Positions 21,921 to 27,725 of a stretch of 27,725 nucleotides of DNA are shown one piece after another (position 1 is the stretch's first letter; each line of letters starts with the position of its first letter). Both the position numbers and the translations under genes were made by a program. Origin of the DNA: CAZCZZ01 sp964503335 (GTDB taxonomy: Bacteria > Verrucomicrobiota > Kiritimatiellia > CAIVKH01); the NCBI GenBank assembly GCA_964503335.1, contig CAZCZZ010000056.1:1-27725 (forward strand), in the 5' to 3' direction. Under the pieces are notes generated by a model, which ran no database searches, had not been told where the DNA came from, and saw nothing but the letters and a program-made list of their open reading frames with translations.

Positions 21921-22328
21921 ATGACGGAGTCCTACTACATCGATATGCTTTACGTGGCTGGCTTTTGCGCCGGCGGCTTGCTCCTTGCGCTCTGGCCGTT
22001 TGCGATCGTTCACCTGATTTCCGCCCGCCGCACGCGCAACTACGCCAACAAGACCGGACAGTTCGTCGAGTGCGGCGTGGAACCGATCGGCGACGCGTGG
22101 ATCCGCTACAGCGCAGTCTATTACCTCTACGCCCTGGTATTCGTCGCGTTCGCGGTCGATGTCCTCTACCTGTTCCCCGTCGCGCTGGTCTACGACCGCG
22201 TGTTTGCGTGGCGCGACCTGATCGAAGTCGTGATCTTCGTCGGCATTCTTTCCCTCGTCCTCATCTACGCCAGCAGGAAAGGAGTCTTCGAATGGAAGGT
22301 GAAAAAGACCTCCAACCCACGGAGCTAA
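21921..22328 (+). CDS. nuoA: Complex I subunit NuoA
   Basis: A 135-residue membrane subunit with three hydrophobic helices. The loop after helix 1 holds the conserved stretch FVECGVEPIGDAW, whose Cys sits at the quinone-site switch loop in complex I. A GGGAG lies 6 bases before the ATG. The 3' end overlaps nuoB by 37 bases. It is the first gene of the nuo operon; the broken tRNA and repeats lie upstream. Confidence 0.95.
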   Translation: MTESYYIDMLYVAGFCAGGLLLALWPFAIVHLISARRTRNYANKTGQFVECGVEPIGDAWIRYSAVYYLYALVFVAFAVDVLYLFPVALVYDRVFAWRDLIEVVIFVGILSLVLIYASRKGVFEWKVKKTSNPRS

Positions 22329-22837
22329 CCTGGCGCGAGCGTGCTCCCGAACACGATCTTTCCCAGATCGTGCAGTTCAGCACGCTCGACGAAGTTCTTT
22401 CGCTCAGCCGCGCCAACTCGTTGTGGCCGTTGACGTTCGGTCTCGCATGCTGCGCCATCGAGATGATGGCCGCCGGTGCGTCACGCTTCGATTTCTCCCG
22501 CTTCGGCGCGGAGGTGTTCCGTCCTTCGCCGCGCCAGGCCGACGTGATGATCGTTGCCGGCACGGTCAACCGCAAGATGGCCCCGGCCGTAAAGACCCTC
22601 TACGACCAGATGCTGGAACCGAAATGGGTCATCGCGATGGGCAACTGCGCGATCTCCGGCGGTCCGTTCGTATTCCCCGGCCAGTACGCCGTCGTCGAAG
22701 GCGTGGAGAAACTCTTCCCGGTGGACGTGTTTATCCCCGGCTGTCCTCCCCGACCCGAGGCGCTGATCGAGGGCATCCTCGAACTCGAGGAAAAGATCAC
22801 TGGAAAGCGGCGCTGGCCGCGGGTGACCCCGGAATGA
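22292..22837 (+). CDS. nuoB: Complex I subunit NuoB (N2 cluster)
   Basis: A 181-residue subunit that binds the terminal [4Fe-4S] cluster N2, which reduces quinone. The tandem Cys53-Cys54 (GLACCAIEMM) is diagnostic of complex I; the other ligands are Cys119 (GNCAISGG) and Cys151 (PGCPPRPE). This contrasts with the CxxC in the hydrogenase paralogue EchC earlier in the window. An AAGGAG site inside nuoA, about 8 bases before the ATG, sets the start. The end overlaps nuoC (ATGA). Confidence 0.95.
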   Translation: MEGEKDLQPTELTWRERAPEHDLSQIVQFSTLDEVLSLSRANSLWPLTFGLACCAIEMMAAGASRFDFSRFGAEVFRPSPRQADVMIVAGTVNRKMAPAVKTLYDQMLEPKWVIAMGNCAISGGPFVFPGQYAVVEGVEKLFPVDVFIPGCPPRPEALIEGILELEEKITGKRRWPRVTPE

Positions 22838-23277
22838 TCCCGACGTTACCAGACCTGCAAGCCCGCTTCGAAGCGCTCGGCGTCAGCGCAATGCCGGTTG
22901 ATTTCAAGGCGCGCGGCTTCCATCTCGACGCGAGCGTCCAGCCTTCACAGGTTCTGGATTCCGCAAAGCTCATGGACGAGCAGGGCTTCGTGCTGGAACT
23001 GGTGACCGGCGTGGACTGGCTGGCGCAGAACGAAATGGAGGTCGTGTACGACTACCTTCACTTTCACACGCTCTGTCGCGTGGTCGTCCGAACCCGAGTG
23101 CCACGCGCCGCGCCGGAGCTTCCTTCGATTCACCTGATTCATCCAGGCGCCGATTGGCACGAACGCGAGACACACGAATTCCTCGGCATCGTCTTCAACG
23201 GCCATCCGAACCTGACACCGCTCCTGCTGCCCGAGGACGCCACGTTCCATCCGCTGCGGAAGGACTACGCGCCGTGA
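22834..23277 (+). CDS. nuoC: Complex I subunit NuoC
   Basis: A 147-residue peripheral arm subunit without cofactors. The family signature WHERETHEFLGIVFNGHPNL lies near residues 109-128. It is not fused to NuoD, unlike in enterobacteria. The start overlaps nuoB and the stop overlaps the GTG start of nuoD. Confidence 0.94.
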   Translation: MIPTLPDLQARFEALGVSAMPVDFKARGFHLDASVQPSQVLDSAKLMDEQGFVLELVTGVDWLAQNEMEVVYDYLHFHTLCRVVVRTRVPRAAPELPSIHLIHPGADWHERETHEFLGIVFNGHPNLTPLLLPEDATFHPLRKDYAP

Positions 23278-24404
23278 ACCTGACCGGCATCATCCCTCCG
23301 CCCGAGGACCGGCACGAAACGTTCGTGCTGAACGTGGGACCACAGCATCCCGCGACGCACGGCGTATTGCGATTGAAGCTCACGATGGATGGCGAGGTCG
23401 TGACGCGCTGCGAACCGGTCTGCGGCTACATCCACCGGATGCACGAGAAGATGGGAGAGAACCGGACGTGGGCGCAGTTCCTGCCGAATCCGAGCCGGAT
23501 CGACTACCTCGGCGCGATGATGTACTGCCACGCGCACGTCGCCGCGGTCGAACGCGCCGCGCAAATCGTCGTCCCGCCCCGCGCGGAATACATCCGCGTC
23601 ATCACGTCGGAACTCAACCGCATCTCCAGCCACCTCGTATGGTTCGGCGCATTCCTGCTCGATCTCGGCGGCTTCACGCCGCTGCTGTATGCGTTCGATG
23701 ATCGCGAGAAGATTCTCGACCTCCTCGAAGCCCTCACCGGCGCGCGGCTCACGTACTGCTACTACCGCTTCGGCGGTGTGCTGAACGACGTGGACGATGA
23801 CTTCATTCGCGGCGCGCGGGAGATCGTCAAGTACATGCGCCCGCGCCTGAAGATGTACGACAAGCTCGTCACGGGGAACATCATCCTACAGAAGCGGCTC
23901 ATCGATATCGGGCCGATCGACGAAGCGATGTGCCGCCGCTACGGCGCGACCGGACCCGTCATCCGCGGCGCGGGCGTGCCGTACGATGTCCGGAAATGTG
24001 AACCGTACTCCGTCTACGGCCATTTTGATTTCGAGATCCCGACGTTTCCCGAAGGCGACTGCATGGCGCGCTATCTCGTGCGCATGCATGAGATCGAACA
24101 AAGCCTGCGCATCGTCGAACAAGCCCTCGACAAACTTCCCGACGGGCCCGTCATGGCGACAGCCGTTCCCAAGATGTTGAAGCCCGTCGCCGGCGATTAC
24201 ACATTCGCCGTCGAGGCTGCGCGCGGTCGGTTCATGGTCCGCGTCGTCAGCAACGGCACCAACACGCCGTACCGCATGCGCCTTCGCTCTCCTTCGTTCT
24301 CAAACCTCAGCCTCTTCGAAGAAGCGAGCCGCGGCATGATGCTGCCCGACGCGCTGGCGCTGCTCGGCAGCCTGGACCTCGTCATCCCGGAGATCGACAG
24401 GTAA
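23274..24404 (+). CDS. nuoD: Complex I subunit NuoD (quinone site)
   Basis: A 376-residue subunit that forms the quinone pocket with NuoB. It opens with the conserved VLNVGPQHPATHGVLRL, whose HxxTHG-type segment contacts quinone in known structures. Both CxxC nickel motifs of hydrogenases are absent, and the C-terminus ends GSLDLVIPEIDR, typical of NuoD. A GTG start overlapping the nuoC stop (GTGA) was chosen because it gives a normal N-terminus; longer in-frame sequence lies wholly inside nuoC. nuoH follows after 4 bases, so nuoE, nuoF and nuoG are missing at their usual place. Confidence 0.95.
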   Translation: MNLTGIIPPPEDRHETFVLNVGPQHPATHGVLRLKLTMDGEVVTRCEPVCGYIHRMHEKMGENRTWAQFLPNPSRIDYLGAMMYCHAHVAAVERAAQIVVPPRAEYIRVITSELNRISSHLVWFGAFLLDLGGFTPLLYAFDDREKILDLLEALTGARLTYCYYRFGGVLNDVDDDFIRGAREIVKYMRPRLKMYDKLVTGNIILQKRLIDIGPIDEAMCRRYGATGPVIRGAGVPYDVRKCEPYSVYGHFDFEIPTFPEGDCMARYLVRMHEIEQSLRIVEQALDKLPDGPVMATAVPKMLKPVAGDYTFAVEAARGRFMVRVVSNGTNTPYRMRLRSPSFSNLSLFEEASRGMMLPDALALLGSLDLVIPEIDR

Positions 24405-24408
24405 CGCC

Positions 24409-25398
24409 ATGCACAGCCCCGACTTCATACGACTGATGCTGTACATGGTGGGTGTCATGGCCTTCGTGGGCCTCAATGCCGCGTATCTGGTCTGGGTCGA
24501 ACGCAAGGGCGCAGGCCGCTTCCAGCGTCGGCCCGGACCCACCGAAGTCGGCTGGGCCGGTCTGCTTCAACCCGTGGCCGATGGCCTGAAGCTCCTGTCG
24601 AAGCAGCTCATTGTACCGCCCGGCGCCGACGCCGCAATGTTCCGCACGGCGCCCGTTGTCGTGCTCGCGCCCGCGATGATGTGTCTCGCCGTCATCCCGT
24701 TCAGCGAAACGCTCGTCGCACGCAACATCGACATCGGCCTGCTGATGGTCTTCTCGTTCAGCTCGATCAACGTCATGGCGATCATGCTCGGCGGCTGGGC
24801 CTCGCGAAACAAGTACGCCATCATCTCCGCCGCGCGCATCGTGTCCCAGAACATCGCCTACGAAATCCCGCTGCTTCTCGTGGTTATCACCCTGCTGATG
24901 GTCACCGGCACGATGGACCTGAACGAAATCGTGCGACAGCAGGCCGGCTGGTTCTGGCACTGGAACATCTTCCACATCGACGAGAACCCGCTGATGCCCG
25001 TCAGCTTCATCATCTTCTTCATCTGCATGCTCGCCGAGGCGAACCGTGCGCCGTTCGACATGGCGGAGGCGGAAAGCGAACTCGTCGCGGGCGCCTTCAC
25101 TGAATATGCAGGCATGGGCTTCGGCATCTTCTTCATGGCCGAATACGCCAACGTCTGCGTCGGCAGCGCCCTTGCGACCGTGCTCTTCCTCGGCGGCTGG
25201 CAGAGTCCCTTTGGCATCTGGCCCGGCGTTCACTGGTTCGTCCTCAAGATGTACCTGATCATCTTCGTCGTGATGTGGGTGCGATGGACCTTCCCGCGCA
25301 CGCAGTTCTACGGGCTCTTGAACCTGTCGTGGAAGATCCTGATCCCCATCTGCCTCGCCACCCTCGTACTCACCGCCGTCATGATGAAGGTGCTATGA
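24409..25398 (+). CDS. nuoH: Complex I subunit NuoH
   Basis: A 329-residue membrane subunit at the junction between the two arms. Visible landmarks are VWVERKGAGRFQRRPGP near residue 28, the long cytoplasmic loop with EANRAPFDMAEAESELVAG near 210-230, and FTEYAGMGFGIFFMAEY after it; these acidic residues line the E-channel. About eight hydrophobic helices are seen. It overlaps nuoI (ATGA). Confidence 0.95.
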   Translation: MHSPDFIRLMLYMVGVMAFVGLNAAYLVWVERKGAGRFQRRPGPTEVGWAGLLQPVADGLKLLSKQLIVPPGADAAMFRTAPVVVLAPAMMCLAVIPFSETLVARNIDIGLLMVFSFSSINVMAIMLGGWASRNKYAIISAARIVSQNIAYEIPLLLVVITLLMVTGTMDLNEIVRQQAGWFWHWNIFHIDENPLMPVSFIIFFICMLAEANRAPFDMAEAESELVAGAFTEYAGMGFGIFFMAEYANVCVGSALATVLFLGGWQSPFGIWPGVHWFVLKMYLIIFVVMWVRWTFPRTQFYGLLNLSWKILIPICLATLVLTAVMMKVL

Positions 25399-25850
25399 TC
25401 AAACCCTTCCCCATAGGCGAGATCCTGCGCGGCTTCTGGAGCCTGCTGTCCGGCATGGGGGTGACGCTCGGTCAGTTCTTCAAGCCGAACGTGACGATGC
25501 ATTACCCGTACGAGACCGTGAAGATGGCGCCGCGTTTTCGCGGTCATATCGAGATGCTGAAGGAAGCGGACACAGGCCATCCGGTCTGCACCGCATGCAC
25601 GCTCTGCGCCAAGGCCTGCCCGAGTTTCTGCATCAAGGTTGAGGGCGTGAAGCCCGAAGGCATGAAGCGACGCGTTTCGTCGCTGTACGTGCTCGATTTC
25701 ACGAAGTGCAGCCTCTGCGGCGCCTGCGTCGAGGTCTGCCCCGTCGATGCGATCCGGTTCAGCAGGGACTACAACCTCGCGGGCACGAAGCGGGAGCTGT
25801 ACGTGATGGATCTCCTGAAGGACATGAAGGTGAAGGAGCCCTCGCCATGA
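25395..25850 (+). CDS. nuoI: Complex I subunit NuoI (two [4Fe-4S] clusters)
   Basis: A 151-residue iron-sulfur subunit. Cys65/68/71/75 (CTACTLCAKACP) and Cys105/108/111/115 (CSLCGACVEVCP) bind clusters N6a and N6b. The N-terminal 40 residues are the amphipathic region that lies against the membrane arm. In complexes without NuoEFG this subunit is nearest to the electron entry point, and so it may face ferredoxin here; that is inference. Confidence 0.95.
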   Translation: MIKPFPIGEILRGFWSLLSGMGVTLGQFFKPNVTMHYPYETVKMAPRFRGHIEMLKEADTGHPVCTACTLCAKACPSFCIKVEGVKPEGMKRRVSSLYVLDFTKCSLCGACVEVCPVDAIRFSRDYNLAGTKRELYVMDLLKDMKVKEPSP

Positions 25851-26389
25851 CACCCGCCGTCATCGTCTGCCTCCACATCCTCTTCGCCGTGTTCGTGCTC
25901 TGCTCCGTCGTCGGCGCCTTGGTCGCGGTCTTGAGCAGCCGCGTTCTCCGCGGTGTGTCCGGCCTCGCCGTGTGCAGCGTAGGCCTCTCCGGCATCTTCT
26001 ACTTCCTCGGCAGCCCCTTCATCGCGCTGATGGAAATTCTCATCTACATCGGAGCGGTCTGCATCACGATCGTCTTCGCGATCATGCTCGCGGAGCCGGA
26101 GGAAACCACAGCCATCGAGGAACGCGAGGAGCACTCTCGCACTGCGCACGAGTGGACGGCCGCCGCCCTGCTCGCCAGCCTCGGACTTTTTGCCGCGCTC
26201 GCGTTCATTGGCACGAGGCATCCGTGGGTTGTATCCGGCGAACGGACCAGTGATGGATCCGTGCGCGACATGGGCATCGCCCTCCTGACCACGTACAGCC
26301 TTGCCTTCGAACTGATCTCCCTCCTTCTGCTGGCGGCGATTCTCGGCGCGCTGGTCATCGCGCGCGCGGGAAGGAGTTCCGGGCCATGA
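25847..26389 (+). CDS. nuoJ: Complex I subunit NuoJ
   Basis: A 180-residue membrane subunit with about five helices. The conserved helix 3 region reads FIALMEILIYIGAVCITIVF, the pi-bulge-type helix important in coupling. The start overlaps nuoI and the end overlaps nuoK. A hydrophilic Glu-rich loop (EEREEHSRTAHEW) follows helix 3. Confidence 0.93.
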   Translation: MTPAVIVCLHILFAVFVLCSVVGALVAVLSSRVLRGVSGLAVCSVGLSGIFYFLGSPFIALMEILIYIGAVCITIVFAIMLAEPEETTAIEEREEHSRTAHEWTAAALLASLGLFAALAFIGTRHPWVVSGERTSDGSVRDMGIALLTTYSLAFELISLLLLAAILGALVIARAGRSSGP

Positions 26390-26715
26390 CGGAACCGCTC
26401 GCCATCTATCAGCAAGCCCCGGCGTATCTCGTGCTTGCTGCCTTCCTGTTTGCGATGGGCATTTTCGGACTGATCCGGCGCCACACGCTCGTGGGTATGC
26501 TGATCGCCGGTGAACTCGTCTTCTCCGCCGCCATCTTGAACATCATGGCGCTGAATCGCTTCGCGTCATCCGACCTCGTCGCCGGACACATCTTCGTCCT
26601 GATGATCATGGGACTCGCCGCCGCCGAGGTCGCCATCGGCCTGAGCATCATCATCGCCGTGTACCGCAACTACAGTTCAATCCGCACCCGGGATCTCGAC
26701 GATTTGAGCGGCTGA
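26386..26715 (+). CDS. nuoK: Complex I subunit NuoK
   Basis: A 109-residue protein with three helices. The two conserved membrane glutamates are visible in GMLIAGELVFSAAILN and in MGLAAAEVAIGLSI. Length is typical (about 100). It overlaps nuoJ and ends 3 bases before the next gene. Confidence 0.94.
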   Translation: MTEPLAIYQQAPAYLVLAAFLFAMGIFGLIRRHTLVGMLIAGELVFSAAILNIMALNRFASSDLVAGHIFVLMIMGLAAAEVAIGLSIIIAVYRNYSSIRTRDLDDLSG

Positions 26716-26718
26716 CGT

Positions 26719-27725
26719 ATGGAACCCCTTCACGACATACGACTGATGCTGGCGATCCTCGCACCGCTGACCGGTGCAGGACTCATCATTGCTGCAGGCC
26801 GCCGCCCGAACCTCCGCGAGGGAATCTCCCTGCTGTCGGCTGTAACCCTCTTCGGCCTGATCGCGTCGCTGCTCCCGGGCATCCGCGAAGGACACACCTT
26901 CGTGTTCAATCTCTTCACGCTGGTCGACGGCTTGAGTTTCACACTGCGGGCCGATGCGATGTCGATGATCTTCGCCGTCGCTGCGTCGTTCCTTTGGATC
27001 GTCACCGTCTTCTACTCCGCCGGCTACATGCGCAGCCTGAAAGAGCATGCTCAAACCCGCTTCAGCGCCTGCTTCGCCCTTGCGCTCTTCGGCGCGATCG
27101 GCTGCGCCTTCTCCGACAACCTGCTCACGCTCTATCTCTTCTACGAGATCGTCAGCGTCTCGACCTATCCGCTCGTGGCCCACCACCAGGATGAAGAGGG
27201 TTACGAAGGCGGACGCAAATATCTGGTCTATCTGACCTCCACGGCCAAGGCCTTGATCCTGCCCGCCATGGCCGCAATCTACATGCTTACTGGCAGCCTC
27301 GATTTCGCACACAATATCGAGAGCGGCATTCTTCCGACGGACACGCAGCGCTGGGTTGTCACGGCGCTCTATGTCTGCTGCCTGCTTGGCTTCGCCAAGA
27401 ACGGCATCATGCCCCTTCACCACTGGCTGCCTGGTGCAATGGTCGCGCCGACGCCCGTCAGCGCGCTGCTGCATGCCGTCGCCGTCGTGAAGGTGGGCGT
27501 GTTCTCCACGACGCGGGTCATGCTGTATGTCTTCGGCGTGAATGCGATGGACGCGCTGAACCTCGGGATGCCGACAGCGTACTTTGTTTCCATCACCATC
27601 CTGCTCGCGTCGGTCATCGCGCTGAGCAAGGACAACCTCAAGGCGCGGCTCGCCTATTCCACCGTCAGCCAGCTCTCCTACATCATCCTCGGCGTCGCAC
27701 TCCTCAAACCCGCGGCCATCGTCGG
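26719..27725 (+). CDS. nuoL: NuoL/M-type antiporter-like subunit, 3'-truncated by window edge
   Basis: An open frame of 335 residues runs to the end of the window, so only the first half or so is seen. It starts MEPLHDIRLMLAILAPL. Channel residues of the family are in place: Glu143 (LYLFYEIVSV) and Lys227 (FAKNGIMPLHHW), close to the numbers of Glu144 and Lys229 in E. coli NuoL. The stretch APTPVSALLHAVAVVKVGV follows. Position after nuoK says NuoL, but some features look closer to NuoM or MrpD proteins, and the C-terminal lateral helix that would settle it lies outside the window. Confidence 0.85.
   Translation, partial: MEPLHDIRLMLAILAPLTGAGLIIAAGRRPNLREGISLLSAVTLFGLIASLLPGIREGHTFVFNLFTLVDGLSFTLRADAMSMIFAVAASFLWIVTVFYSAGYMRSLKEHAQTRFSACFALALFGAIGCAFSDNLLTLYLFYEIVSVSTYPLVAHHQDEEGYEGGRKYLVYLTSTAKALILPAMAAIYMLTGSLDFAHNIESGILPTDTQRWVVTALYVCCLLGFAKNGIMPLHHWLPGAMVAPTPVSALLHAVAVVKVGVFSTTRVMLYVFGVNAMDALNLGMPTAYFVSITILLASVIALSKDNLKARLAYSTVSQLSYIILGVALLKPAAIV

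Overview
The window is GC-rich bacterial chromosome, densely packed, with many ATGA or GTGA stop/start overlaps. Its gene content points to an anaerobe with a ferredoxin- and hydrogen-centred energy metabolism. I cannot assign a phylum from the sequence alone. The separate subunit genes, high GC and dispersed repeats would fit many little-studied groups, including PVC-like lineages, but that is only an impression.

Region 1 (1-18180, + strand) reads as one very long operon. It starts with the C-terminal two thirds of pyruvate:ferredoxin oxidoreductase, followed by a dihydroorotate-dehydrogenase-like protein that lacks the usual catalytic motif, and a small [4Fe-4S] ferredoxin. Next come six genes in the order echABCDEF, encoding a membrane-bound Ech-type (group 4) [NiFe]-hydrogenase, and then hoxEFUYH, encoding an NAD(P)-linked (group 3d) [NiFe]-hydrogenase. 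The operon ends with a maturation protease, hypA, hypB, hypC, hypF and a lipoprotein of unknown function. My reading is that pyruvate oxidation reduces ferredoxin, Ech passes those electrons to protons while pumping ions, and Hox interconverts H2 and NAD(P)H. hypD and hypE, needed for cofactor assembly, are not in the window.

Region 2 (18181-20405, - strand) holds an ExeA-like AAA ATPase, a MinD-like ATPase with an unusual N-terminal MerR-like segment, and perhaps a small coupled ORF.

Region 3 (20406-21920) is a junction zone. It contains a run of three abutting 7-bp hairpins, two small zinc-ribbon genes, an intact tRNA with a CAT anticodon, and a broken tRNA copy carrying a hairpin insertion. 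Short GAGATNN heptamer arrays occur here, at 18235-18262, and over the hypF start.

Region 4 (21921 to the end, + strand) is nuoABCDHIJK plus the first half of a NuoL/M-type gene. This is a complex I without the NADH-oxidising genes nuoEFG between nuoD and nuoH, so its electron donor is probably not NADH directly. Ferredoxin is the obvious candidate.
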